Assembly: GCA_019426215.1 (NCBI GenBank)
Contig: CM033400.1
Coordinates: 26,830,568-26,894,567 of the forward strand
DNA length: 64,000 nt
Direction of reading: 5' to 3'
From: Buddleja alternifolia
Taxonomy: Eukaryota; Streptophyta; Magnoliopsida; Lamiales; Scrophulariaceae
Part shown: positions 33,525-45,952 of the stretch, in pieces
Position numbering within the stretch: the first letter of the stretch is position 1
Layout: every line of letters starts with the position of its first letter
Position numbers and translations under genes: made by a program
Notes under the pieces: generated by a model
Seen by the model: the letters and a program-made list of their open reading frames with translations, nothing else
What the model was told of the DNA's origin: nothing
Databases searched by the model: none

Positions 33525-36305
33525 AGAATTTTAAAAAAATAATACGAAATTAAATCGAAATTAACAAAATAATACACAAAAAAATAGTGTTTAGATAATA
33601 GCACATTCCGCGCCACGTCAGCGCGGAATCTGCCCGATTTCGCGCCACGTCAGCGCAGAATAGAATATTTTTTATTTTTTTTTTAAATTAAAAGGCATTC
33701 CGCCCCACATCAGTGCGGAATGGCAATCGATCAACTAACCGACTGACATTCCGCGCTGCCCGAGCGCGGAATAGCCCAATTTTTATTTTTTTTAATAAAT
33801 TTGGCTCATTCCGCGCTGACTCAGCGCGGAATGGCCAATATTTTTTTTTTTTTGTTATTTATCTTTAATTTTTTTTTCTTATTTCCCGCTCATTTTTCTC
33901 CTTTTTTCGTGCATTTTTGAGTTTTGACTCGAACATATAAATTGTAGACTTTCATATAGACTTTGTAACAACACAAGAATGGACTCATTCCGATACCCCC
34001 GAGTGAAGAAATATAACAAGTAAAAACTCACACATTAGAGTAATTTTTTAAAGAAAATAATAACGTTGTCTATGTTTCCGGCTCATTTTTCTCCCTTTGT
34101 CGTTCAATTTTGAGTTTTGACTTGAACACATAAATTGTAGATTTTCATATAAACTTTGTAACCACACAAGAATAGACTCATTTCGATAACTTAGTCAAGG
34201 AATATGACAAGTAAAAAAAGACACACATATACGGATTTTTCAGAAAAAAATATTTTGTTGTCGTCTTCGGGATGATTTTTCGACGTTTTTTGTACATTTT
34301 CAGGCTTCGACTTCAACACAAAAAATGTAGATTGACTCACAAAGTTTGTAACGGTATGAGAATTGATTCATTTCAATATTCGAGTGAAAAAATACAACAT
34401 GTTAAAACGGAACGGATTTTTCCTAAAAAAATATTTTTTCGTCATCTTCGGGATGATTTTTCGACCTTTTTTGTACATTTTCAGGCTTCGACTTCAACAC
34501 AAAAAATGTATATTGACTCATAAAGTTTGTAACGGTGTAAGAATTGATTCATTTCGATATCCGGATGAAAAAATACAACATATTAAAACGGAATGGATTT
34601 TTCAGAAAAAAATATTTTTCATCATCTTCGGGATGATTTTTCGACACTTTTTGTACATTTTCAGGCTTCGACTTCAACACTAAAAATATAGATTGACTCA
34701 CAAAGTTTGTAACGGTATAAGAATTGATTCATTTCGATATCCGGGTGAAAATATACAATATGTTAAAAAAGACGTATATATACGAATTTTTGGAAAAAAA
34801 ATAATTTTTCGTCATCTTTGGGATGATTTTTCTATATTTTTTGTACATTTTCGGGCTTCAACTTCAACACAAAAAATGTAGATTGACTCACAAAGTTTGT
34901 AACGGTGCAAGAATTGATTTATTTCGATATTCAGGTTTAAACATACATTAAATTTAATAAAGACGTTATTAAACATGTTGTATTTTTTCATCCGGATATC
35001 GAAATGAATCAATTCTTACACCGTTACAAACTTTGTGAGTCAATTTACATTTTTTGTGTTGAAGTTGAAGCCCGAAAATGTACAGAAAATGTAGAAAAAT
35101 CATCCCGAAGATGACAAAAAATTATTTTTTTTCCAAAAAATTCGTATATATATGTCTTTTTTAACATATTGTATAATTTCACCCGGATATCGAAATGATT
35201 CAATTCTTATACCGTTATAAACTTTGTGAGTCAATCTATATTTTTAGTGTTGAAGTCGAAGCCTGAAAATGTACAAAAAATGTCGAAAAACCATCCCGAA
35301 GATGATGAAAAATATTTTTTTTCGAAAAATCCGTTCCGTTTTAATATGTTGTATTTTTTTATCCGGATATCGAAATGAATCAATTCTTACACCATTACAA
35401 ACTTTGTGAGTCAATCTACATTTTTTGTGTTGAAGTCGAAGCCTGAAAATGTACAAAAAAGGTCGAAAAATCATCCCGAAGATGACGAAAAAATATTTTT
35501 TTAGGAAAAATCCGTTCCGATTTAACATGTTGTATTTTTTCACTCGGATATTGAAATGATCAATTCTCATACCGTTACAAACTTTGTGAGTCAATCTACA
35601 TTTTTTGTGTTGAAGTCGAAGCCTGAAAATGTACAAAAAACGTCGAAAAATCATCCCGAAGACGACAACAAAATATTTTTTTTTCTGAAAAATCCGTATA
35701 TGTGTCTTTTTTTACTTGTCATATTCCTTGACTAAGGTATCGAAATGAGTCTATTCTTGTGTGGTTACAAAGTTTATATGAAAATCTACAATTTATGTGT
35801 TCAAGTCAAAACTCAAAATTGAACGACAAAGGGAGAAAAATGAGCCGGAAACATAGACAATGTTATTATTTTCTTTAAAAAATTACTCTAATGTGTCAGT
35901 TTTTACTTCTTATATTTCTTCACTCGGGTATCGGAATGAGTCCATTCTTGTGTGGTTACAAAGTCTATATGAAAGTCTACAATTTTTATGTTCGAGTCAA
36001 AACTCAAAAATGCACGAAAAAAGGAGAAAAATGAGCGGGAAATAAGGAAAAAAACAAAAGATAAATAACAAAAAAAAAATATTGACCATTCCGTGCTGAG
36101 TCAGCGCGGAATGGGCCAAATTTATTAAAAAAAAAAAATTGGGCTATTCCGTGCTCGGACAGCGCGGTATGCCTTTTAATTTTTTTTTAAAAAATATTCT
36201 ATTTCGCGCTGACGTGGCGCGGAATGTGCTATTATCTGAGCACTATTTTTTTGTGTATTATTTTCTTAATTTCGATTTAATTTTGTATTATTTTTTTAAA
36301 ATTCT
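33525..36305. mobile_element. 2.78-kb foldback element with tandemly repeated arms
   Basis: The left arm from 33525 (AGAATTTTAAAAAAATAATA) is repeated in inverted orientation ending at 36305; arms of about 1.35-1.4 kb meet around 34940-34975. A 12-bp duplication CCTTTTCTCTCA lies at 33513-33524 and 36306-36317. Each arm has an outer zone with short hairpins built on ATTCCGCGC / GCGCGGAAT, then six degenerate units of about 180-190 bp (left-arm starts near 33887, 34079, 34269, 34452, 34631, 34820). The inner four units share GGGATGATTTTTC and CACAAAGTTTGTAACGG. The many apparent reading frames are repeats of one noncoding unit. Long inverted arms suggest a Mutator-type foldback, though 12 bp exceeds the usual 9-11. 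Confidence 0.9.
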
Positions 36306-36317
36306 CCTTTTCTCTCA

Positions 36318-37280
36318 CACAAAAACCCTTGCCGTCTTTTTTTACTCTTTTTCTCCGTCGACGATAACTTAGTAATCAATTGCATTCAAATCCACACTAC
36401 TGTTGTCACCACTATCGTCGGCGGACTGAGTTGAAGCACCCTCCTTCAAGTTGTGTATCTCAGTTTCAAATTTGACGAGACGGAAATGGATCTAACGAGA
36501 CAGCAATGGATCGGACGAGATAAAGACAAACGATATATTAGATTTTATATAGTTTTTTATTTCAGTATTTTGTTTTCTCTCTCGAATGAGAACTTCGTCT
36601 TTCTTGAATAAAAATGTGTTTTTTTGCATAAGAGTTTTCATGTGCTCGTTTGTTATTCCTTAAGATTTGTTATCTTGAAAAATCTTGATCATTGATGATT
36701 CAACTGTGCTTAACTATATCGTTAAAGACAATATAAGTTGTATTGTTCTTGAAGTTATAAACTTTTCATTGAATGAAATAAAATTACCGCTTTTCCTTAA
36801 AAAAAATATAGCATTATAAGATGTTAATAGTTTATAAATCCCTACAAAGTTTTTGTTAAATTATTTCGACTTTTTGGGATAAATTCCTAGTCAAATATAA
36901 AACTTAAGAATCAGTCCTCAGCTTTTTTTTAACCTTTGCACTCCCCATTCCATTTTAACTCTTTCTCCTAACTCCTTAATTCATGCAAAGAGACAAGAAT
37001 ACTCTAACATAAATAATTACATAATGTGATTTTTTTATCCTTTTCAATAAATAAAGACACACCACCACCTCTTCCCATCCTCCACCCCCAACTGGCGTCG
37101 CCACAGTCAGTGGCGGAGCCACCATCGGCAATAGGAAACCACTTGTGCGCCAATGCAAGCACCACCGACGGCACCACTGTCGACGAACGACCGCCAACGA
37201 CACAGGCGTACTGCTGCTACACCAAAGCTGGCATCAATGCTGGCACTACCTTCTATACTAAACACGAAGTATGATTAAAA
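36318..37280. other. gene-free stretch
   Basis: No supported gene. A compositionally richer segment at 37050-37260 (CACCACC, CATCGGCAATAGG, ACCACCGACGG) can be read in either strand for 60-80 codons, but it has no recognisable domain. It may be a captured gene scrap. Confidence 0.35.
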
Positions 37281-37846
37281 TTAACTTGACGTATGAATAG
37301 AATAAAAAGGAAGTATGGGTAAAGCGAGCATGAAGTATGGTTAGAGTAAAATGTTGACAAATTTTAGCTTATATTTGAAGATAAATCTATTTCATACTAG
37401 AAGTTTCTTGATAATGTGTCATACATTTTCGGAAAGTCATATGTGTGTATTTTGAAAGGATAAAAATGGTCTATGATTCCAAGCGTCCTACAGCGCATTA
37501 TGGACTTTCTCGTGAAATCGCGCAAAACTATAGACAACTTTTAGCTTACTTTTGAAGAATAAATTGTTTTATACTAGACATTTCTTAATAATATGCCATA
37601 AATTTTTGGAAAGCCCTATGTGCCTACTTTGAAAGAAAAAAAATGGTATATGATTCCGAGTATTGTACAGTGCATTATAGACTTTCTCATGAAGTCGCGT
37701 AAAATTGTCGACAAATAGTGAAGTGGAGAAGTGAACATGAAGAATGGTTACGATGAACATGGACGTATGCTTACATAGAGACAAAGAAATAGTATGAGTA
37801 ATTTGAACATGAAGTAGGATTACACTGAATAGAAAGTATTGTCACA
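37281..37846. repeat. minisatellite field, left part, with a two-copy ~177-bp unit
   Basis: GAAGTATGG, GAACATGAAG and CATGGACGTATGCTTACATAG words recur. Within it, a unit starting TTTTAGCTTA... (near 37362 and 37539) occurs twice in tandem and includes GACTTTCTC.TGAA.TCGCG. The same word set resumes right of the Sirevirus at 50.15 kb and again at 51.8 and 57.4 kb. Confidence 0.7.
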
Positions 37847-37851
37847 CACAC

Positions 37852-39342
37852 TTGTGGTCCCAAGTGGCATACGAAAGGGTCTAGAGGGAAGGGGGGTTGA
37901 ATAGACCCTGAAGTCTTTTTCGACTTCAAAAATTTCGTATCACTTTTAATGGTTAGAACGCTTAGGCAACTGAACGCTTGGGTCAAACGCTTCAGTAAAG
38001 ATAACTTAGACTTAGTGATTTTAGTAATTTACCAAAGTAGGGTAACGCCTAGATCGCTTAATCAGGGTTAGCATAGCGAAAATATTTTTAAAGCTTTAGC
38101 GTTCGTTTAGATTAAATAGTCGCTTAGCAGATTAGCTTGTCTTTTTCAAAGAATATAATATAAAGTAAAACAAGGCGATAATTAAAGTAAATGACACAAG
38201 AAATTGTAAGGTTCATTGGGTGATGTAATCCCAGCTACATCCTTCTCCTCCTTTTCACTCGGAGGAATTTTTCTAAGATGATTATCAAAGAATCACACAG
38301 AATCTTCTACAAGACAGTAAACAAGTGAAAATGATCTCGGGCTCCTTGATCACACAGATTTCAGCACCAATGAAGATCGTCTTCTACAAGCTTCTCTCAC
38401 TCAGAAATACTGTCTGTAAAGGGTTTCAACAGATTTCTCACTCAGATGAAAGGTTGAGGGTTTTGTCACAAGGGTTTGTTTGTTTTTGGGAAGATCAAAC
38501 AACTTGAAATATCTCAATAGGAATTTAGGTTCTTCTTTGGAAGAGATTTGAGATATTTGTGACTGTCTGGAATGTATATAAAAAGCTTGAAAGATTTTGG
38601 CTATGGAGTTTCTAAGCTTTTTCTTTGAAAGAGAATTTCAGCAGAGTTTCTTGTGCATGTACGTATATTTCTATTATGTATATTTAGGTTTTCTGAAGGT
38701 AGGGTATAGACAATTCTTGGGATCTGTCCGTTGGACACATGTAGAAGCGTACCTTTCACGCAGCGCGTGATTCTACCTTTTCTCTGACATTCCTGAAAAT
38801 TCGCTGGTTCCGATTGGACGGGAGCCGCTATAAACTCTGAAGTTCTGACAGTCTAGTAAAAAAGGTGGTTTGTCCACAAGTCATAATAGCTTATCACATT
38901 TAGTGCTCTTATCAGGCATTTAATGCGCTTGAATTTATTTCCCATTTGAAATAAATGTCCGTTGAATGATTGCATTTAAGTCCTTCATGACTTGAGGATT
39001 TAATTCAGGTGAATCTGAAACTGATCGCTATAATGCTTTGAGCGCTTGATCCATAAATCCTGAAATAGTCCTTTAGCGTTTGACAGGCGCTAAGAACAAA
39101 ACTTCATCTTTAGTTGACTTTAGACGCCGATCTTCAACTTCTTCTCTAATAGACTCACCTAGAATTCTATTAGCGATTCGGTATATAATACTTAGTCTAA
39201 AATCTATAAAGATAAAATTACAAGCCTAATTAAAATTTACATACTTTCAAACGCTTATACATAGATCTATTAAAATAGAAACTTACATTATATTTGGGGT
39301 CTAACATAAAATCCTATCTTGTCATCATCAAAACATATAACA
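37852..39342 (-). repeat. Sirevirus LTR1 (3' LTR)
   Basis: From TTGTGGTCCCAAGTGG on the left to CAAAACATATAACA on the right, about 1.49 kb. It includes a palindromic TTTCACGCAGCGCGTGA segment (38755-38771). It abuts the polypurine tract on its right, which fixes it as the 3' LTR in minus orientation. Confidence 0.88.
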
Positions 39343-39368
39343 ATTTCCCCCTTTTTGATGATGTCAAG
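39343..39368 (-). other. polypurine tract of the Sirevirus
   Basis: The minus strand reads CATCATCAAAAAGGGGGAAA immediately before the LTR, the plus-strand primer site typical of Sireviruses. Confidence 0.8.
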
Positions 39369-39572
39369 ACTTTTAACTCTTATAACTCTTTTATAGAATT
39401 AAGAGTTTTAAAGAAAAGCCCAAATTCGTATAAGTTAGCGTTTGGAAAGTTAGTAAAGTTAGCTAATGTTAGATTAGCCTCAACAAGGTGTTTCAGCGAT
39501 AAATCATTCATTAATATAGAAAAATAAGCATACATGATTTATACTGAATAAAAAATAAAGAAAATAAAGCAT

Positions 39573-42268
39573 TCATCTTTTCTGTCGCTTTATGCTTTCT
39601 TCCTTTTGGTAGATCTCATTTGCTAAGTCAATGAGGAGACGGTCAATATCTATCACGGTTGTATGTTGAAGTTCATCATAGTCATGCCTTCGTTGTCTAG
39701 CGCTTTCATTGAGTTCCTTCAGCCTGTCCACCCAGTCCCTTGGAGGAATACCAAGTTCACGAATTAAATCGTAATAGATATCTTGTCTTTTGTCGTTGGA
39801 TGGTTTCCAGTTGATAGGTCGTCTAAGTGGTCCGGCATAAGGATGAAATCCCATACTTTCCAAAAAATCGACGTCCAAGTCCGGGAGCAAGTACCTTCCT
39901 AGATAATACCTTGGCTTTCTCTTTTTAGTTAGCATTTTCTTTATGCTCGCTATTTCATCAAACATTGATCGCGAGTGTTTATTATCTGTTTTAGATATTG
40001 CCTTGGACTTTTCTTTCTCTTCCCCCTTCTTGACATCAGCAAAAGAGGTTTTTAAGTTTCTTCATCGTAATCCTCAGCCCATAATCTTGAAAGGTATTCT
40101 CGGGCTTCATCTTCTATCCATGAATTGATAGGATTGGGACGCTCAACAACTACTGGTCCTTTTCCTTTCCACAGTTTAAGAGGTTGAGGGGATAGAGCGT
40201 TCTGAGGAGAATGAACGAATTTGGGATAGGCAGAGTATCCGATCTGGTTAAGAATTTCTTTGTCTGGATTATTTGACCAATCACCCATATGGGGATTCTT
40301 GATGACGATCTTGGTCTGGCGCAAAGGATAAAAAGACTCATCAGAGCGACCGGTGAAATTAAATCGCTTCTCATCAAATTCTGTTCTGTTGAACGCTGGT
40401 CTTCGGATATACTCAAGTCGAGATTGAAGGCGCTCCAGATTGTGGAGACCAAGGTCGGCGAATCACTTGAAGAATTCAAATTTATCAGAATTGGAAACAT
40501 CAGGCCGATGAAGAGTGGTTTGAAAACTAATTTCTGATTCAGCAAAGGTCTGGGTGTCTCGTTCTCTAGCGGCATAATAAAACTCAACTTCGGAAGAATA
40601 TCCTCGAGGAAAGAAATCAATGATACGAGGAGGAGAACCAGTTGGAGTAGGAATAAATGCAATTTCTTCTGTTGGAATCGGGGCCACTTCTATCGACCGC
40701 TCAGCATGCTCAGTCGCTTCACTGACTGGAGAAGTTTCAGCGTCAGGAAGAACTTGAGCTACTTCCTTAGCGATATCCACAACAGTTGCCATATCAACAT
40801 CTACTTCAATGGGAACCTCTGAAGGTGGAGGTGCATCAGCGTCTGGTGCATCTTGAGCTGATACATGTAAGCGTTTGAGAAAAGCAAGCAAAATTTCTAC
40901 CAAGTAAAAAAAAATACTACAACGCTTACCCTGAGGACTATCATCGACTTTTTCAATCGCTTGATCTGTTTCAACATTTGGTACAGTTTCCTCAGGCTCC
41001 GGGACCTCTTCATCAGGATCCTGAAAACGAGCAGCCTTCTCAGAACGAGTAGTGGCTCTAGGCTCAGGAAAAGATTCAGGAACAGCGTCTGAAGAAGGAG
41101 GAGGAACACTCGCTGAGTCTTCAAGCGCTGGCTCGACTGGAGCGCTTGTTGATGTTGTTGGAGTGGATGAAGGAGTTCTCCTGCGTGCTAGCGGTACTTC
41201 TTCTTCTACTACTTCTTCGTCTTTGTTTACATGGAAGACAAACGCTGGAGGGGGCGAAGGTGATTTAGGAGAAGGAGAAGGAGACTTTTGTTTCTTCTTG
41301 GGCTCCAGCTTCTGCTTCTGCTTCTTTGCTGGCTTGGCTGGCTCGGCGACCTTAACAGTGATCTTTCGTTTGGGTCGCTTAACCACCACCTCTTCTTCCG
41401 TTGAAGATGATGATGAAGGCGGAGACGCTTGCTCTTCATCATCGCTCCGAACACCTCCTTCTGCAGGAAGTCGCTCACGCTCATCTTTTGGAACCGCTGC
41501 ATCGCCATATTTTCTTGGCCTTAACAGCTCGCTGATTATCTTCTTTCCATAAAAATTAAGCGCTAGGATCTTCTTTCCAGTGGAATTGGTGTAACCGCTA
41601 GCGCTAAGAATTTGACTTAAAAGAATCCCGTAAGGCTTGGGATTAACCGATTTGGCCATCGCTTGCTTGAAGCGATTAAAAACATAAAGCGACCAATTTA
41701 TCTTCAGTTTGGTCAGAATGGCCACCATCATCTTATATTGAAGGTTTATAACCTTATCGAAGCTTCCCTTTCTACATTCGATCATTTTGGCGCATATCTC
41801 CGCGAGAATGACATATTCACCCTTCAAATCATTTTTCTTGAAATTGGGTTCATAAGCAGCTTCAACTTCATCTTTCTTGATCAATGCCCAGACCTTGGTA
41901 GCATCTCCAAGAGTAACAGTTTCAACTTCGGCACCATCGATTGGCAAATTTAGTAGAGATGAAATCAGAGAAGGGGTGAGGACAAAGGTCTCACGAGCGA
42001 AGGGGAAGACGCAGGAAATAGAGTTTCCGTCGTCGGAGATTTTTGCGTTCTTGAAGAAAAAGAGGGTTTCTTCCTCAAAGAAGTTGAAAACGGCAGTTAT
42101 CATATCGCGTAAACCAGATTCTTGGACAAGTGGAAGAACAGTCTGGAGAGGGAAGTTCTGGTTATCGAAGAGATAGTCCCAGTTAACAAGAAAACCGGCA
42201 TTAACAGTGACTGGTTTCTCTGGTTTGGAAGATTTTTCGGCAGCAGATTTTGAAGACTTCGGTGCCAT
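39573..42268 (-). CDS. Sirevirus accessory (env-like position) ORF, 3' end broken
   Basis: From the ATG at 42268 an uninterrupted frame runs 601 codons to 40463, the longest open frame in the window. Continuations in other frames (40324-40052, 39965-39573) suggest the original reached about 39573 and lost its end to frameshifts. The N-terminal ~240 residues are a folded-looking, Leu/Phe/Lys-rich domain (start MAPKSSKSAAEKSSKPEKPV). It is followed by a long acidic, Pro/Ser/Glu-rich region with SPSPSPKSPSPPP and GSPPRIIDFFPRGYSSEVEF. Sireviruses carry an extra ORF here, often called env-like; no signal peptide, membrane span or fusion-type segment is seen, so accessory ORF is safer. It lies downstream of pol on the same strand, separated by ~880 bp of noncoding DNA. 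Confidence 0.75.
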
Positions 42269-43149
42269 TGATGAACTAAGAAAAACTTCGATTGAGGAAA
42301 GGCAAGATATTGTTTTTGCCTTTAGAGAGAAAGAACTTTTACAGTAGAGGAATTTGGAAGTGATAAAGTTTTACTGTAAAGGTTTTGAATGGATTAAATA
42401 GAAGGCAAAAATAACTTCTCAACTGGTAGATGAATGACACGTGTACAGAAGTTAATGACAAAAGGAGATCTGAGCAGTTTACACATAAATACGAATGTCA
42501 AGGAGTGCGGTAAAATAGGTTAACTGCTGTGAAATATAAAGTTTTTCAGATCCGCAGTTACTTTTTGAAAACGTTTGAATGTTAAATTTTCAGCGTGATA
42601 TGCACGCGCCTGATAGTACACTGACACGTACTCAGACATGTGTAGTTACTGAACCGCCTAGTTTTTAGATATGAATCATTAACCGTCTGTTTGATTTGAT
42701 AAGCACGTGTGAGCAGTTGTCAAATCTAATCTTTTGGACTTATCCACACGTTACTTTTCAGCGATGAAAACTAAGCATGATTTTTAGAGAAATTCACTAA
42801 GCGTTAAAGTGGGAATCCTTTTAACGTTGAAGTCTTTTTGAGAACATAATTTAATTTCTTAAAGTTTGAGAAAAAATCAATCGCTTGGTTTACTAAAAGA
42901 CATTTTCATTTATTAGAGATTGACTTTGTTATGCATAAAGATAAGCGCTAGTGATCAATGCATAAAAATTTGAAAGTCATTTTTTATCACAGTAGCTTTA
43001 TATATTGAGACAAGTACAATTTTAAAATTCCCCCTAAAATTGATGACTTATTTCAGATTTTTGACAAACACTATAGACATAAACATAAGGTGGATCCCCC
43101 TAAATTATATGCCTATAAATATGATGCTTTATGATTTAAGCGTTTAAAT

Positions 43150-44137
43150 CAATCATACCTAATTCACTTCTCAAAGTGAGAAAACGCTGTTCGTTGAGCG
43201 CTTTGGTGAAGATATCTGCCAACTGTTTGTCAGTTCCAATGAAGTGCATGGAGATATCTTTCTTTTGAACATGATCACGCAAGAAATGATATCGAATGTC
43301 AATGTGTTTGGTTCTAGAATGAAGGACAGGATTTTAGGTCATAGCTAAAGCGCTTTGGTTATCACAATGGATTGAGATAGGACCTAAGATTGTTCCATAA
43401 TCTCTAAGTTGTTGCCTCATCCAAAGGATTTGTGCACAATAGCTCCCAGCGGCTACGTATTCTGCCTCAGAGGTAGAAGTCGTTATGGATTGTTGTTTTT
43501 TACTATGCCATGAAATTAGTCTATCACCTAGAAATTGACATGTACCACTAGTACTCTTTCTATCTATTTTGCATCTTGCAAAATCAGCGTCTGAATAACC
43601 AATTAGTTCAAAAGGAGAGTCCCTTGGATACCATAAGCCCACATTTTGTGTGCCTTTTAGGTATTTAAGGATTCTCTTGGTAGTATTTAAGTGTGACTCT
43701 CTAGGATCAGCTTGAAAGCGTGCACACATGCATACCGAAAACATAATATCAGGTCTACTAGCGGTAAGATAAAGAAGTGATCCAATGATACCTCTATAGT
43801 TAGTGATATCAATTTTATTCCCACTTTCATCTTTATCTAACTTAAGCGTTTGGCTCATTAAATTTTTTGAAGATGATGCATTTTCCATACCAAATTTCTT
43901 AGTCATATCTCTTGTATATTTAGCTTGGTTTATAAAGATTCCATTAGGGAGTTGTTTAACTTGTAATCCTAAGAAGAAAGTTAATTCACCCATCATGCTC
44001 ATTTCAAATTGTTCTTACATCATTTTCGAAAATTTCTCACACAATCGCTTATCACCATTGTTATCCCCACGAGTATCCTTAGGAATAGGTACACGAATCT
44101 CATCATCTTTGTCATCACTATCATCACATAGATTTAT
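43150..44137 (-). pseudogene. Sirevirus RT C-terminus and RNase H
   Basis: The main open part, 44002-43334, starts MSMMGELTFFLGLQVKQLPN and contains YRGIIGSLLYLTASRPDIMF, FELIGYSDADFARCKIDRKS, STSEAEYVAAGSYCAQILWM and HCDNQSALAMT. It continues past one stop to RTKHIDIRYHFLRDH and ADIFTKALNEQR near 43150. Sequence before it (44137-44003) jumps from an acidic hinge to LCEKFSKMM. The RT fingers and palm, including YVDD, are absent. The element therefore cannot supply its own reverse transcriptase. Confidence 0.88.
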
Positions 44138-45048
44138 TTATGACGCTTGTCGGGTGAGATCTTCAATTCCTACATCATCAGGATTAACCTTACTCGGTTC
44201 TTGATTAGCATCATCAAACACAACATGAATGGACTCTTCAACCTTCGATTTGATCTTGTTTAGGATGCGAAAACTCTTTCCATTCTTGGAATAGCCTAGA
44301 AAGATTCCCTCATCCACTTTGGGATCAAATGTCTTTAGGCTTCGGGATCCATTGTTATTAATGAAATATTTTGAACCAAATACATGAAAATATGAAACAT
44401 TAGGCTTACGTCCCTTCCACAACTCATATGGATTATTCTCATGTTGCTTGTTGATCATACACCGATTTTGAGTGTAGCAAGCGGGTATTGATGGCTTCGA
44501 CCCAAAACCTTAGAGGCAACTTGGACTCTGCTAACATCGTCCTAGCGGCTTCTTTAAGCGTTCTGTTGAGGTGTTCTAGGAGCAGAATACTCATGAAGTA
44601 TTCCAAAGTCTATACAAAACTTCTCAACAAATTGGTTAGTAAATTCAGTTCCTCTATCGCTTCTAATTCGTGCCACCTTTAAATCTTTATAAGTTTGCAA
44701 TTGATGAATTAGCGATGTGAGCTTGACACTAGTTTCATCTTTGGTCACTAGGAACTTTACCCATGTATAGCGAGAGAAATCATCAACTATTACTAGCGAG
44801 TACTTTTTAGCACTAACGCTCATGATTTGAATAGGACCAAACAAATCTAGATGCAGTAGTTCAAGAACTCTAGAAGTAGATAGACATGGTTTCTTCTTAA
44901 AAGATTATTTAACTTGTTTACCCATTTGACATGCATCACATAAGCGATTCTTCTGAAAGAAACCCTTAGGTAATCCCTCTACAAGATTTAGCGATATTAA
45001 CTGAGAGATTGCCTTAAAATTGAGGTGATTCATTTTTCTATGCCATAA
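44138..45048 (-). pseudogene. Sirevirus integrase
   Basis: HRKMNHLNFKAISQL and CDACQMGKQVK (45040-44900) form the zinc-binding part. LDLFGPIQIMSVSAKKYSLV, IVDDFSRYTWVKFL, RSDRGTEFTNQFVEKFC and HEYSAPRTPQQNA (44844-44554) form the catalytic core with the D..D..E residues visible. NPYELWKGRKPNVSYFHVFG and IFLGYSKNGKSFRI (44458-44138) are the C-terminal part. A stop in the zinc region and a gap near 44554-44459 break it. Confidence 0.88.
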
Positions 45049-45480
45049 CTAACCCAATTCATTTTGACTTTTAGCAACAAAGCATGTGGGGTTGTTATCA
45101 ATTGTAGAATCCCAATCCACTAAATAAACATTATTTGTTCGTTTCCCTCTTAATTTCGTAGACTTAGTCTTAGCGTCGTTAACATAGCAGAAGTCACTTG
45201 AAAATTTTACTTCAAAGCCTTTATCACAAAATTGACTAATGCTTAACAAATTATGCTTAAGACCCTCAACATAATATACATCACTAATCATGATGTTCTC
45301 CCTATGCATGATACCTATACCTTTGGTTTTACCTTTGGAGTTATCACCGAATATAACTTGAGGACCGTTAGTCGCATGATAGTTGACCAAGAGATCCTTT
45401 GGTCCAGTCATGTGCCTTGACGACCCGCTATCAATGTACCAAACTGAAGTATCGGTGTTGGCTCTAGGTACCTGCATTTA
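45049..45480 (-). pseudogene. Sirevirus protease and pre-integrase region
   Basis: WYIDSGSSRHMTGPKDLL shows the aspartic-protease DSG. FGDNSKGKTKGIG and DVYYVEGLKHNLLSISQFCD follow, as in other Sirevirus polyproteins. The frame ends at a stop next to the integrase zinc motif. Confidence 0.87.
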
Positions 45481-45952
45481 AAGAACAGTTCTAATTCTTC
45501 TTAGGTACCCATGTTGTCTTGGGTCCTTCATTGTTAGTGACTTTGGTTTGAATTAAAACTTTAGGAACCCATATTTGCCTAGTCTTCATTGTACGAATAC
45601 TGGCCTTCTTGGGTCTCACATAGTGTTGTGTGTGTTTTTTGGGTGTATAATAATATCCTCGATTATAATAGTAATCATAATCATAGTCATAATCATAATC
45701 ATCATAGTATCGATAGTATGATCTTGACTGTCTTAGATATTGACGCTGGTATTTCCTTGGCGCTAGCTTGGGTTGCACCTTTGGTGCTGGACGCTTAGCG
45801 CTTGATTCACAGTGGTTAGGTTTATCTTTAGCCTTTTGGGCTTTTGGATGAACCTTTCTTTGTGAATCATGTGCCTTTGCCTTACCTTTGCCTGAGTCAG
45901 CTTTGACTTTCTCATTTGGTCTTGCACCATTGTCGCTTGGTTCATTTGGCGT
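45481..45952 (-). pseudogene. Sirevirus gag-pol linker
   Basis: A Lys/Arg-rich and then Tyr/Asp-rich linker, with RYYDDYDYDYDYDYYYNRGY encoded by (ATAATC)-like repeats at 45660-45710, ends in KTRQIWVPK and TTWVPKKN, a phrase common just before protease in Sireviruses. Frames are shifted. Confidence 0.75.

Noticed and set aside
34272..35654. Several open frames of 60-136 codons in both strands of the foldback
   Set aside because: They are copies of one ~185-bp noncoding unit read in different places; the apparent protein repeats mirror the DNA repeats and have no domain.
37114..37130. CAGTGGCGGAGCCACC resembling a hAT terminus
   Set aside because: No matching opposite end or 8-bp duplication nearby.
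37026..37274. 82-codon frame with Pro/Thr/Ala-rich product
   Set aside because: No start context, domain or splice partner; the opposite strand is equally open. Compositional artefact or gene scrap.
38325..38507. 60-codon frame repeated at 48274-48477
   Set aside because: Conserved only because both lie in nearly identical LTRs, and antisense to the element's transcription.
41052..41552. 166-codon plus-strand frame rich in Gly/Ser/Phe
   Set aside because: It is antisense to the Pro/Ser/Glu-rich tail of the Sirevirus accessory ORF; low-complexity DNA keeps the opposite strand open.
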